The translations under genes and the position numbers were made by a program. The notes beneath the pieces are model-generated. The model had not been told where the DNA came from and did not search any database. It saw only the letters and a program-made list of their open reading frames with translations. Positions 11,901 through 23,919 of a DNA stretch of 64,000 nt are shown here, one piece after another (position 1 is the first letter of the stretch; the number at the start of each line of letters is the position of its first letter). Origin of the DNA: Apostichopus japonicus (Eukaryota; Echinodermata; Holothuroidea; Aspidochirotida; Stichopodidae); the NCBI RefSeq assembly GCF_037975245.1, contig NC_092575.1, positions 3,588,501-3,652,500 on the forward strand, in the 5' to 3' direction.

Positions 11901-14900
11901 GATATTTCATGGAGCATTCCTCGAAAATAATTTTAGTGGTAATGAAGTACTACATAGACTGATAGCAGTGCTTTTTTTTAAAGGTTAAAAACATATCCAA
12001 ATTATTTCTGTGCCAGCAAGTCGTCTTCAAAAGCCCAGCTTATGCCTCAAGTAGCGGCTTTAAAATTTATTGCATATAGCACGTGACAGTTCGGAATGTC
12101 AGAAAGAATATATTACCTCTGACGTCGAAGACAACAATGTTTCCGAAATCTCAGACGTGCCTCTCAAGTCTCTCTTGTTATTATGTTGTCTATTTCCAAT
12201 CTTTTTTTACGATACCCTTTTTTTACCTTTTTTTTATAATTACATCGTATAATCACAAACGCAGCTTAAGTGTTGGGTCTCGGCTTTTTACGACATCTCG
12301 TTGAAAATTTGAGCTAGTATATTGTTAACATGCAAACATGAATTTTATACTTCAATGTGTGTACAAGCGGTATATGCTTAACAACGGAAAACAGTTTACA
12401 TGTGATTAAGTTGGTAATGCCTTTTCCTTGTTATTACAACTAATTGTTATGAAACCTTTAAACAGGAAATAAATTACAATTGTCACTTAACATTTCAAAA
12501 CAAAAGAGTTTGTTATTTTCTTTTGTTTGAGAATCAATGATGAGTATATCGCTAAATAACAAGTCCATCCAGAAGGAAATGGATAAATCAGCCTTGCGAG
12601 TTGATTGTTTTATCATGCGATCAACGCGATGGTTTCATGCAACGTGTATGGCAAGCCATATAGGACAAACACCGCATAAAATATCCTCGTATTGATACGG
12701 ATATACGCGTATTAATTCGAATATATACGCGTATTAAATCAGACAATAACAATGTCTTATAGCTTTCACAAACGAGTTTCGAGAGTAATAACATTGTAGC
12801 CTCACCAGTGCCATTAAGGAGAGATTGCACAGTTAGTCTCTATTGACGTAAACCCAGGCCAAACGTACTTGATCTGACAACAGCATGATTTAATACGTGT
12901 ATATATTCGAATTAAATGAATTAATACGTGTATATCGTCGAATTAATACGTGTACTGTATATTATTCGAATAAATCCTCATATGTTTTCGAATTAACACG
13001 TGTTTATATTCGAATTAAAACGCGGATATATTTCAGCCTTATGATTGGCTTATAATCTATACGTGTATATATTAGAATTAATGGCTTGCCATAGACGTGT
13101 ATGGCAAGCCATGTGGGACAAACACTGCATAATATATCAGCGTATTAATCGTAATTTATACGCGTATTAATTGGAATATATACACGTATATATTATTAGC
13201 CAATCATATGGCCCAAATATATCCGCGTATAAATTCGAATATATACACGTATTAATTCGAATATATACACGTATTAATTCGAATATATATACACGTATTA
13301 AATAGAATATATATGGGGATTAAATCCAATATATGCACGGATTAATTAGAATATACACTAAAACACATTTCCGCTCTTGCTGTGTACTAATACCACCGAT
13401 AAATGTTTTGGCGGGCTCGCGAGATCGCTTCATAAAGCGAAACTTTATACATGTACAAGTACAACACATATATATTCGAATTAATACGCGTATATATTAT
13501 GCGGTGTTTGTCCCACATGGCTTGCCATAAACGTGTAGGCCTAATTGGCACAGTATGACATAGATTCAATACTTCCATGATACACTATAGATAGACCCAT
13601 GGACAAATTCCCACTAAATGTATGGACAACTTTAATTGACGATGTATGTTTTAGAAGGAGAAACAACACAAGCCATCATTATATGCGTACGTGATAAGAA
13701 CCTTATCCAAATATCTCAGGACAATCCCTTTCCGTTTGAAAGATATCACGGTTTGGGAATGTCTTCATACTGAAGAATGAAGACTTGGGCAAGTCTAGAA
13801 ATGATGACGTCATAGAGCTGGTAGTGTTTAATTTGTTTGGGTTTCATATATTCTTCTGTTTTTCTATTATGTTTCTTTCATGTAAAAAAAAATCAAACAT
13901 TTAGTTCACTACAACGTACAAAGTGACTTATTATAGAAAGTAATGTACAGGTCATGAAAGACATAAGTGGAGCTTAAATTGACACGCATTCAGTCTGGGA
14001 ATATTTCGAAATTCGAAAGAACAACCTATAAAATGTTAAATATTGCCCTTCAAGCCACCGTAATATCCATTTACAGACGTCACAGACCCAACCATCATTT
14101 TTGATCTGTATGGGACAGAGATAAGTTTCATAAACAACCCCATCAAACAGGATAAGGATAAATCATATTCCATTTGGGGAGATATCACACATTTTATGTC
14201 ACATCACACACAAGGGATGACGACTTGGTCAAGTCTAAATATGGTATGTCATGGAGTCACATGAATGAGCTTCGGTTTTGTAGTATTTTTCTTTCTTTCT
14301 TTATTTATTATATTATCTTCTGTCATTGAGATGGGTTTTGCAAACTCGCAGAGAGTGAATTTAATATAATCAAGCTTAACAAGACTTTATGATGGCATTT
14401 ATAAAACCACTGTTAAATCGAAACGTGAAAAGACAGGAAAATAAAGAAAATGTCAATGGTTCCAGATCCGCGTGGCACAAATGACACGATCATAGATTAA
14501 TAAAAATGAGTGCTCTCAGAGACGAATTTTAAACTTAAATTATCTTCCAATGGAGCAATAGTTTTCTTAGCTGTTGGGTTGGTGGGGGCGGTGTCGGGTG
14601 GGGGCGGGAAGTTGTTCTTCACAACGACCTCTCTCATAATATAGGCTAAATATGATCTTTGGGTTTGTGTCCTCTTTAAAGTAAAACAATTGAAAACAAA
14701 AAATCCGATTTAACTCCTTTATAAGGTATCAGCCAATCAAAATCTACCGAATCCGACGCCATAATTTTACTGCAAATAGAGTACACATAAGTGGTCACGT
14801 TCTCCATCTCTCATTCTTCAAAGATAATATTAATTATATTAGATATGCGGTTTTGTTTAATTGTCAATTAAACACTTGTAAGGAAGATACAGCTAATCAG

Positions 14901-17900
14901 GATAGATGACCCAAACAAAATGACCACGATTGACCATCAAGTCAACACCTTCCTTCTTCGTTCAAAGTATTATAGGTGAATTTGAGGTCATCAAGAAAAA
15001 ACCTCTTGAAAAGTAATCAGAAAACCGGATTGTCGGTTGATAAAATCATAAATAGCAATAGGTCTGAACGTGCACTGAAAAATACCATTTTAACTTATAT
15101 ACCATCCCCACAGGAAGGTATGTGTTTCGTGCTCATATTCATTGTAAGTTTTCACATGAACTGTTTACACTGCTTATAACCGACACCGTCCGACACGTTG
15201 ACCTTTTTATTTTTCTGTTTGTTTATTTCTTCTTCTGTTCTCGATTGGGGTGGGGGAAGGGGGGTTAGTCGGGGTCTCCAAAATTAGCATTTTGTATTAG
15301 GTCATAACAGATGATACCCCTAATTAAGAGTCCCATATGTTCCTATATGCACGATCGATATAATTTAAGTTTATTTTTTTTCAGGAGCTTCTAGTTCTAA
15401 GGGACTTCTCCTTATTAACCCCTATCGGGGGCTTCGCCATTAGACCCACTAGGTGCCCTTAAATCGGGCCCCTTGACCCACCTTTTTCCCAGACTCAACC
15501 TCAAATCGGAGTGTCGTTGTCCCTGGTGTCTGTTAGTCGCAAAGGTCAAATGTCTTCCGAGAAAACCTTTAATTATCACGCGAACATTTGAACGATATAT
15601 TCCCTGAATTAACCGCATTGTTTAAGACTATATGCATCCGGATTCCGGAATGAAGCTGCTTTTATCCCTTTTCCAAGTACGTACATTAGTGATAAAGTAT
15701 AATACATCCGTAAATACTTTACTGTGATTCCATGAATCTACTGAACCACCAAACTTATTGATATATTTATTTATAACTTTTATATAATTTTCTAAGATAG
15801 GCTGATATGTTATAAGTATTGCTTGAAACATATATGTTAGACCCGGTTAAACTAATGGTCACTGAATTGCTCAAACTTAGCATTTTTACAAAAACAGTTT
15901 CCCTCGTTGGGCATTTGGGCGTCTGGGAATAATTCCAGGGGATATTTCATTACCCCCTTCCCTCCCCCTACAAACGAGTTTTCAATCCCACATACAAAAA
16001 AATGAATAAAAGTTGTAAGCACAACCGTGTGTAGACCTTAGTACTATACTAGACCTAATAGCATCGATATGCGTCGGAATGCACAATATTTATATATAAT
16101 ATATTATTTATATATAATGCACATACTTATATATATTTATATTTGTTTTTTATTTTCTTTACTGTGGTTTATTACCCTGTCTTATATCAGGTTTTACTTT
16201 TACTGCTGTTGTTATTACTTTTAGGTCTTCTTACGTTTCGTATTTTTATACTCTAGGTTTTGGTTCTTTTGTACAGTGCTCTTGAGCATGTTTTACTTTT
16301 ATTGCTGTTGTTATTACTTTTAGGTTTTCTTTTGTTTGGTATTTTTATATTCCAGGTATTGGTTCTTTTGTACAGTGCTCTTGAGCATGTTTTATTTCAT
16401 GATAACAGCACTTTAATATATGGTATTTATTATTTATTTTATTATATATACTATCTATGTTTAATTTATTTTTTGGGCGGACCCCAGATCGGCACACCCC
16501 TTACATGGGAGTCGGCTTAAACAAGCTCGGGGCCACCCACTCCGATCCCCCACCCCTCCACCCCGCCCTTCTTCCTTTATTTTTGAAATCCCAGACCCGC
16601 CCAATTTAATGATTAACTCTTACGCGTTTGTGTCATGCCATAATGGTTGGGCCAATACAGGCAGCTAACATTGAACAGTCCACAATTTTCAAAACAATGT
16701 TATCACCATTATGAAGGTTACGTTTATCATATACGTATCATATACGTCTTACCAGGGCTCTTGTGCTTTTATACACGGATAGCATAGCCTAATAGCCTAT
16801 ACTATATATACTGTATATGTACTACACAGTGAACACTCATTATTGTTGAACATAGATGAGGAGAGCTGACATATACTGACTCACTTCTCGTTTTTCTGGG
16901 AAAATCACTGCCTCATCTAGCAACAATACCCTCCACTCATCGCTTATCTTTGGATTAATTCCTTGGAGCAGATAAATTGTGGTAGATTTTGGTCAATACG
17001 TATACAAGCAAATAAGCTCTTGGGAATTACAATGTAACAATGAGCTCAGTGTTTGCTGCGGCTGTTTTAGCGCTGGCTTCTCTTTCTGTTATTTGTTTTT
17101 TTGTTCGAATCGTTCAGAATATGATTGGACGTTTTTATTTGTATCTCAATATGTTTTAAGACAGTTATGCAAATAATCTTGAACACGGAAACAAGACAAT
17201 ATGCCCGAAAACACAATACCACCTTTGGTTAAGTTAGAGCATGGAGGTAAAAACAGACTCCATGGTTAGAGTGCCCAGTCGAGCTTTGTACTTTTAATCA
17301 AAGTTGCGATGATCAGGGAAAGGGGGTTGGGGGGGGGGGTGGCTGTTTTGACTCCTTGATTGTTTGCGGTACAGTTGGGGCACACCTGTCCATCAGTATG
17401 TTTTATCTGATATTGATTGGACAATTAGTGGACATCGGCTACCGTTTGAAAACTGAAAGGGTCTGTATATCTTATTGAAACAGGGAGCTGAGAGATCTCT
17501 GCCCACCCCAACCTCCCCCTCCCCCCAAGGTAGACGTGAAATTGCGTGCTCTGCGGCATATGGACTAACAAAGATCTCTTATTTGATTGACATGCACGGT
17601 TGTGATAAAAAATAAACATTTAAACCCTTTTTCACTCTCACGAGCCTATACAATTTCCATACGACAGAAGTTTCCACAAAATTTCTGATGAAGTTGCAAT
17701 TTTTAAGTATCTGACCTGGCCTTATTAAGATCAATTTCAATATTGAAAAATGGTTTACATTTTAGTTATTATTATGCTATGAGAGACGCGATCATGCTTA
17801 TGGAGAAGAAAAAAATCCAATGTCATTATAGACCACGTGACTAGTTTTTCGACGCTTCATCAGTAGAGCCTATCTATATAGCCAATACATAATATTACAT

Positions 17901-20900
17901 TTCTATCTCTGTTTTAAGAAGAAAAAAATTGTCTGTCTGTCTAACCCTGGCCTTCTTGAAGCCAAGCTCATTGGTAGAAAATTAAAACTGGCAGATGAAA
18001 ATATCGAGGGGCAAAAGTAGAGCAATCTAAACGAAGTATTTCCCCTCAATAATGATCATGTGAAGGTCAAAACCCCTATAAGGTTGCATGAACCCTATAA
18101 ACAACTCTCACCGTGTGTATCAAGCGAGATTTTAAAATACGAGAGAGAGGGGGGGGGGGATGATTTCACGGTATGGTTTTTCATTCTTTTTTTATATCTG
18201 ATTTTTATCTTTCCTGTATTTTGCTGAATCTGATGAAAGCGATTTTCACACCGATAACATTGGGAACCATCGTGCAGATTTTTTATTCCGGTATAAAATA
18301 ATGTACATTTCCTCTACGATGGGTCGTTTTACGAGGAATATAGGATCCAAAAGTTGAAAGAGTGAGGTACTTCAAATATTATGTTAACTATTCTATAATC
18401 ATGGACGCCAAAAATTACAGATATATTCATCGATCAGTATAATGTTCATACAACCAAACTTCACACACGGTGGTGGGGAGGGTGGGGGGGAGAGGTGGGG
18501 TAGTAGGGATCATGTTATTGCACGCCTTATTATGGAACTTGTTCGTTGGAATTCCATCATCTACACCTCAGTTACTATACCTCTACGGAGCCCCCTGTGA
18601 CATTCCAATCCAAATCCTGTCCCAGGGTCTCCCATGCACCTACTTTCATGTAACTTCCTAAAACATCGTCCTGCAACACAACTTTACATACAAGGCAACA
18701 TCCTAATCTCTGTAGGGACAACCGACTCCGGGCTGTTCAACTAGGGTCCCCTTCAATACATCCCTCCCACCGTGACAACCCCCCCCCCACCGCCCGATGG
18801 CTTGTATAAAATGTATTCATGGAAACATACTGAAGCACCCTTCATCGTTCTCAGATTATCGAGAGAGAGATAAGCTTCTTGTACACAAAGCGGCTGTGTT
18901 ACCAGTTTATAGAGCGTACCGCAGAATAACATCGAGTTGCGTTTCACTCTTTGAATGGATGCGGCTCGAGACCATATTACATGATTCACTCTGATTCATA
19001 CGAAAAATAGATGTGTAAGCAAAACTATGACAAACCTAAGCATGTAACAGGATTTACGTATGGAAGCAACGTATATAAGCCATATGATGATACAACGCAA
19101 AGGAATAGTCATCACAATAGTCGGGTGGGTGTGTTCTTACACTTGAAAAACGTAACACGTCACATAGTATAATTGAGTTTTAAAACTGTAACGGAAGGCA
19201 TTGAGCGTCTTTTCAAAAGGTCAGGTTAATCGCCCCTTTGGGAGAGAATTTGAATAACGGGCGCCGGGGTTTAAGCTGTTAATCTTCAACTGGTCTATAT
19301 TAATATTTACATGGATCTGCGATACTTCCATGCAGCAGGTCACTTAAACAGACACCGTTAGCTTGAAAGATACCAGGATAGATAACAACCAATGTAATTA
19401 CACACAGAGGTGTACGCACTATATGGGCTATGTAGCCTATACATACACATATATATATATAAAATATATATATATATATATTTCTATTAATAGATATATA
19501 TATATATATATATATGAATGAAAACGACATATAGGCAAATGAATATATATATATATATATATATATATTAATATATATATAGGATATATATTATATATAT
19601 AATATATATATTATATATTATATATATATATTATATATAAATATATATATAGGCTACATAGCCTTTATATAAATATCGGCGGTATAACATGTATGGGCAG
19701 TATGTATGGCTTGTAGACTTAATTCATCAATAGTCACTCATTTTTGGAGTGCACAACACTTCAGATGCGATGGCAAATGAAGCGGAAATAATAGTTTAAG
19801 AAAGTAAAACCGGTAAAATCAACATTGCACTGAGCAAATGATTCGATATTTCCTCAGTTCGTAGAACGTAACATGATTCAATGATATCTGCAACATTGCA
19901 TACAAGTTTCAGTATCACTTCCTTGAGAGGATATTACAAATTTTGTCATCAATTCTGTAGGTTTCTTTTCCTTTTTTCGTTTCTCGAAAACTAATATTCA
20001 GACATAAAAATTGCTTGTTGATGTATAAATCTCACTTTCAGCTAGAGTATATATGATCTTATTTTAAGCCTTGCTCAGTTGCTCATGTTGCATATATTTA
20101 TATATATACAATGCTTAAGAAATACCTTGGCAACAGGTTGGTGCTACACAAGAAGGCGAGATATGGGTAAAAGGAGTGGTAGTGATTGGGTACCCCGAAC
20201 CACGTAGGCTCATAGAGAAATGTAATTAATGTTAATTTCAACGATTTGCATCGAATATGTTTGAAATATTTAGTATTGTTGGTTGGGGTCCCCCCCCCCC
20301 CACCCACTCTCTCTCTCACTTCAAACATCATTAACGCGAAATCCTTGCAGTATTTACACCGTATAAGCAAGAAAGTTGCGACAGACTTTAACCAGGGAGT
20401 TATTATGGAACAACTCCCTGCCTTAACCAACATGAACTGACCACAAAATAGTATTCAAGCAAGCGTGTAAAACCAATATCGATTTTCAATTTTACCTTGA
20501 TGAATTATATATATACGGCCATGAGCGGACAGTTATATGCAGCTAAATTATTCACTGGCATTGACACCTCTAATATGACACCTTGCCCGTGTCGATACCG
20601 CAGAAATGAATGATAAAAATAGATTGCATATTGCATACTTTGTAGTTGACATATGAAAGCAGATGTAATGTGTTTTTTTTGCATAGTTTGCTTACATTTT
20701 ACCTATAGCTCGCTTTCGTGTTTTTTTTACCTCTTTTGTTTTCGTTCTACCTTTCAAAGAATCGTGTCAAAAAACACTCTGATTGCTTCAAGGAAGAAAG
20801 GGACAGACCAAAAATATCTTTTTAAATCGCCACTCACGTAATCGTAATGATATTGCCACAAAAAAACATGACTTTTTATTCTGACAATATGCTTTAAGAA

Positions 20901-23797
20901 TTTTTGTTGTTGAGTATTTCAAGTAAGCTATAACTATGATCTACAACAAAAAGGTTCGCGTTGAAAAATTCCAGACTTCGGTTGCACCCGATCAAACCTT
21001 TATATACTGTCAATCCATAAAGAATTGTAAATCAACAACAACAGAAAAAGGTGTTGACTGTTGACACATGACATCGTCACCCTCTCAACAATAGGTTTCT
21101 GTTTAAATGGAATGCCTTTGTTTGATTGTGGGTTCGGACATTTCAAATTTGTTATTCACGATCGCATCATTGGTGATGTATAGGTTGATGTAAAGCAGGC
21201 CTCCTGGCATATGCAATATCTGAATGCAGTCATATATAACTGATATAATATGCCAGTTATTATAATAATCTATAGATGATGTTACATCTGCCGAAATCAG
21301 TCATGCGTTTATTTCTACCGGCGGTTAACAATAGAATACTTTGTGTATATTACATACGGCAGTTATCATACATACAGCTGTACCGGTAGCCGTTGTGTTA
21401 GCGCGCGGTCCCTTTTAGAAGTGCCACAAATGATTGATCCCCCTCCGTTGCCTTCCCCAGTTATCACGCGATCATTTTAAAATATTTTAACCTTTCATAT
21501 AGTGCGTCCTTATATAGGCCGCCAGTCAATGGACCCAGAGATATATGCATTATGTTAATAAAGCATCAAATCAGTTGTTAAATAGATCGTACACACTGTA
21601 CGTAATACAGATGTTAAAAGTAAGCCCCCCCCTCTCCCCTCCCCTCCCCTTAATTATTCGGATGACATCCATTCCTTCCTATATTCCATCTTATAAGGGT
21701 GGTATCGCCGATAACCGGTTAAAAGAGTACGGTAGGCCTACATAAATCAACGAGCCCATCCACTCCCCCATCCGAATTCCTTCTCCCCCCCCCCTCTCTC
21801 TCAATTTTACTGCCTGCAACCGTTCAGACATAACCGTTAATGGGTTATGGATGATATAGAAACGGCTACATGACACCCCATTAGCCCCTTCAGTTGATCA
21901 TATTATTTTCATATATACACACACACACGGCATTATATTGAGACACAGACGTACCTACACCAAGTTCCCACATTGATAAATACATGTCATATGATGTATG
22001 TGTTATACATGTGTTATTTGATATAGTTAAATACAACGTTGAGTTTATACATATATAAATATATAGGCCTATTATGAATTTGAATAATCAGGTCATAATA
22101 ATACGTGCAATGTCATATATGCCCACAGTGTGCCAGGTCTTAAATTCCAAATACACTCGGGCCTGGTTGCTTGCAAAAGGTTTCAGAATTGTCACTGTTA
22201 ACGTTGGTTGCTATGCGCTTCGACATCTCTATGAATAAACACCCAGTACATATTGCAGTTATGTGCCGGTATATGGCACAACACAGTTGATATTTTTGCA
22301 TAATACATATATATTGACGATGAAATTTTACGTTAATTACTGAAAAAAAATCGATATGCCATGCAAAGAAAACTAGCGGGAAAACTCGAGGGAAATATAC
22401 ACATTTGGAAATACAACGAGGAATACTATAATAAAGCTTACTACTATATGTGTATGTAAGTTGTCATTCATTCATAATAAGCACAGAGATTAATTTCGGC
22501 AAAGTTATGAAAAATCTCGCTTCGCGGTTTAATTCATCAATACATGTGTATAGGATATAGGCTATCCTAAGCTATTCGTCTGTTATAGGGATTCGTATAA
22601 TGGAAGCCAAACGTAAAAATTCTTTGTTCTGTATTATTGAAACAATGTTTAAAAAATCTGACATAGGCTAATTACCTTTGCATGTGAACTTAAAACCATA
22701 ACAATAGTTGCTACATACAATTTACAAATAATTCCAACTTACCTACGTAACACCGTACAAATATAATCTGTGAAAACACTCCATACATAAAACACAATTC
22801 TCGAAGCTGTCGCATAATAATTATCACGAAGCGGGGAATTTAAATGCAAAACAGATGAGTTGATTATACAACTAAACGAATAAGAACACTAACTACAACG
22901 GAAAGACTATGTCCTACAAATATTTTGTTTTCAAACGGAGTACTTCCGCCGCCAGCTCGCACCTGTAAAATGGTTGTATCGAGTGAGAACAGAAAGTGAG
23001 AGTGTGGTAGAATATGCATGGTCTTTTTGCTTGGGTACTATATTTACTATGAAGGGGGCGCCATAACTGTATAAGCTTAGACAGGCTACAGATGCAATCG
23101 ACGAGTTGCGATAACACGTGATATATCATTTGAACAGCTGCCTAAGTGTTCCCTCTGTACATATTTTGCTATAGACATTTTGTATAAATATTACACTGTT
23201 TACTTCCCTGTGGCGGTAATCGTTGCTTGATAGCAAGCAAATAGGTGAAAGGATAAATAAACAAATAATGGATTAAACTCTGAATAAACAAATGAAGTGA
23301 GGACTTAATCCCTTTTGACTTTCCCTTTCTTGTCAGCTGTTAGTCTAAACAAATCAACATCAACATCATATATCTATTGTCGCCGTTGGGGGGAGGGGGG
23401 TGGAGAGGAGAGGGTAGGTGAGAGAACAGGGAGTGAAAGAGGAAGGTGCCTACAACTTGTAATGTGGTTATGATAAAAAATAATTATTTCAGAGTAGTGA
23501 CTTTCACTCGAGTGCGGGTGGTGCCGTCATTGGTGATAATTTCAATTTTCAAAGCCAACCTGGTAAAAAAACATATGGTCCATCACAACTTCCCCCCCCC
23601 CCAATCCTCCCATCTCCAATAAATGTAGGGCAGTAGGGGTCCCTCCTCAGACCCACATCATGATGACAGACATATCATCTATTATACAAAATAAACTCAC
23701 CATCCACATGAGGTGTAACGTCGCTACCCTTACAGAACTCGACCGCAGAAAGTAAAAGTAAACACGATAGTGCTAAGTCCAGGTAATCCACCCTCAT
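3522..23797 (-). CDS. Secreted GPI-anchored protein with two transcobalamin-beta-domain-like repeats (7 exons)
   Basis: Exons, in transcript order: 23,797-23,701; 11,104-10,903; 8,627-8,503; 6,050-5,967; 5,537-5,336; 4,768-4,659; 3,784-3,522. All introns are GT-AG. Phases run 1,2,1,1,2,1 and join 1,083 nt without a stop (360 residues). Residues 1-24 are a signal peptide (Leu-rich core LALSCLLLLSAV). Residues about 46-165 and 185-300 each resemble the DUF4430 / intrinsic-factor C-terminal beta domain. Domain 1 has GFVMQSINGKW followed by DWLLF, like the family's 'SING...W' core. Domain 2 ends in YLVPLEDGQHVIWRF, like the family's final strands. A Ser/Thr-rich linker and a hydrophobic tail (about 343-360) suggest a GPI anchor. 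There are NFS and NLS glycosylation sequons. The alpha/alpha-barrel of vertebrate cobalamin carriers is absent, so vitamin B12 binding is not implied. The exon structure is well supported. Family assignment is from motif memory and is moderate. Confidence 0.68.
3785..4658 (-). other. Intron 6 of the tandem beta-domain gene
   Basis: Noncoding. It contains a C-rich simple stretch near 4,320-4,350. An open frame at 3,945-4,139 (minus) has no splice support. Confidence 0.6.
4659..4768 (-). CDS. Exon 6 of the tandem beta-domain gene
   Basis: Acceptor TTCACAG, donor GTAAGA. Encodes a Tyr-rich segment followed by NGVYFWKAEI, matching the strand of the beta domain that carries the conserved aromatic/Trp. 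Enters in phase 2 and leaves in phase 1, matching both neighbours. Confidence 0.75.
4769..5335 (-). other. Intron 5 of the tandem beta-domain gene
   Basis: About 570 bp with no feature other than splice sites. Confidence 0.6.
5336..5537 (-). CDS. Exon 5 of the tandem beta-domain gene
   Basis: Acceptor is TTTCTGACAG, donor is GTGAGT. Encodes a Gly/Ser linker (GGCGSGSRSNY) between the two domains, then the start of domain 2 with a helix-like segment (LNDLMLEAKRQYKHLF) equivalent to the helix seen in family members. Confidence 0.75.
5538..5966 (-). other. Intron 4 of the tandem beta-domain gene
   Basis: About 430 bp, AT-rich, nothing recognised. Confidence 0.6.
5967..6050 (-). CDS. Exon 4 of the tandem beta-domain gene
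   Basis: Acceptor TTCTTATAG, donor GTATAA (84 nt, phase 1 to 1). Encodes ITEVFMEDRKSYSWVYTRSS, the last strands of domain 1. Confidence 0.7.
7186..7413 (+). mobile_element. MITE-like element, family M1, copy 2
   Basis: The ends are inverted repeats: GGTTACTGCAGCCAGTTGG on the left, and on the right the complement of GCAGTTATCACCCAGTTGG, both followed by GACA. The element is about 228 bp with no coding capacity. Internal blocks match 2,346-2,525. It lies in an intron of the minus-strand gene. Confidence 0.65.
8191..8420. repeat. TGGA/GGAT tetranucleotide-type repeat
   Basis: Degenerate 'ggatggatggttggatgg' array of about 230 bp. The Pro/Ser/His-rich open frame on the minus strand here is an artefact and overlaps, out of context, the real exon at 8,503-8,627. 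Confidence 0.95.
8503..8627 (-). CDS. Exon 3 of the tandem beta-domain gene
   Basis: Acceptor CTTTGCAG, donor GTGAGT (125 nt). Encodes FSARSDDQLGFVMQSINGKW and then IIDWLLFDVNTG, which is the diagnostic core of domain 1. Joined to exon 2 it creates an NFS glycosylation sequon across the splice site. Confidence 0.78.
8628..10902 (-). other. Intron 2 of the tandem beta-domain gene
   Basis: About 2.3 kb. It contains short AT microsatellites (about 8,700-8,720 and 8,938-8,972) and a G run near 9,540. Open frames on the plus strand at 10,346-10,829 lack splice sites or family features. Confidence 0.55.
10903..11104 (-). CDS. Exon 2 of the tandem beta-domain gene
   Basis: Acceptor TCGACAG, donor GTAAGT (202 nt). 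Encodes the start of the mature protein and the first strands and helix of domain 1 (FIIYLSIEDSYHLNVDPICR). Enters in phase 1, so it joins directly to the signal-peptide exon. A small extra exon in the 12.6 kb intron 1 cannot be excluded. Confidence 0.72.
12647..13093. mobile_element. TIR element T1, unit 1 (non-autonomous)
   Basis: Begins TATGGCAAGCCATA and ends GGCTTGCCATA, with 'ACGTG' on each side (12,642-12,646 and 13,095-13,099). The interior is built of degenerate 'ATACGCGTATTAATTCGAAT' words in both orientations, so the strand could fold back on itself. No coding capacity. The right end lacks the longer 'gcggtgtttgtccca' extension present in unit 2. Confidence 0.65.
13100..13529. mobile_element. 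TIR element T1, unit 2 (non-autonomous)
   Basis: Starts TATGGCAAGCCATGTGGG and ends with its complement. The shared terminal arms (TATGGCAAGCCAT, GGGACAAACA, GC(A)TAAT) span about 40 bp. It is flanked by ACGTG and by AACGTG at 13,530-13,535, suggesting a 5-6 bp target duplication. The interior is the same palindromic word family as unit 1. Confidence 0.68.
13705..13825 (-). repeat. Dispersed repeat family R1, fragment D
   Basis: Resembles 14,140-14,275: a 'ccgtttgaaagatatcac' block, then 'gaagacttgggcaagtcta' and 'atgacgtcatagag', against 'catttggggagatatcac', 'gacgacttggtcaagtcta' and 'atgtcatggag'. Probably a diverged fragment of the same family. Weak evidence. Confidence 0.35.
14150..14690 (-). 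repeat. Dispersed repeat family R1, copy C (reverse)
   Basis: The complement of this stretch carries the blocks of copies A and B in order: a 'gttgtgaagaaca' start, a C-rich segment, 'cagctaagaaaa', a 'gacttgatcaagtct'-like block, and 'catttggggagatatcac'. No coding capacity. Confidence 0.5.
16191..16398 (+). repeat. 99 bp tandem duplication
   Basis: The block 'gttttacttttactgctgtt ... cagtgctcttgagcat' occurs twice, starting at 16,191 and 16,290. Divergence is low. The poly-Leu frame here (16,260-16,520) is a by-product. Confidence 0.85.
19448..19660. repeat. (AT)n-rich microsatellite cluster
   Basis: Interrupted AT dinucleotide arrays over about 210 bp, separated by a short unique stretch around 19,515-19,540. 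Confidence 0.93.
23701..23797 (-). CDS. Exon 1 of the tandem beta-domain gene (signal peptide)
   Basis: Begins ATG (23,797-23,795) and ends at donor GTGAGT. Encodes 32 residues. A charged/hydrophobic start is followed by LALSCLLLLSAV and a likely cleavage after EFCKG. The start was chosen because it opens a textbook signal peptide, lies about 115 bp below a TATA box, and leaves phase 1, as exon 2 needs. Confidence 0.75.
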
Positions 23798-23908
23798 CTT
23801 CGGACTGTTCCTCACTTTGCTGGTGGAATTTAAGTTTTTTCCAAAACTTTTATCGCTGTAATACTTTGGTATAGCCTACGTGTAGTCCGAACTCAATCAT
23901 GTCCCTTG

Positions 23909-23916
23909 TTTATATA
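23909..23916 (-). promoter_or_regulatory. TATA box of the tandem beta-domain gene
   Basis: Reads TATATAAA on the minus strand, about 112 bp upstream of the ATG. This predicts a transcription start near 23,880 and a short 5' leader. Confidence 0.5.
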
Positions 23917-23919
23917 GCA

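Larger units (their letters stand above)
11105..23700 (-). other. Intron 1 of the tandem beta-domain gene (12.6 kb)
   Basis: No additional exon of this gene was identified. The intron holds the tandem TIR elements at 12,647-13,529, repeat-family R1 copies near 13.7 and 14.15-14.69 kb, a 99 bp tandem duplication at 16.2-16.4 kb, an AT microsatellite at 19.4-19.7 kb and several G/C runs. The rest (for example 11.1-12.6, 14.7-16.2, 16.5-19.4 and 19.7-23.7 kb) shows nothing I can name. Confidence 0.5.
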
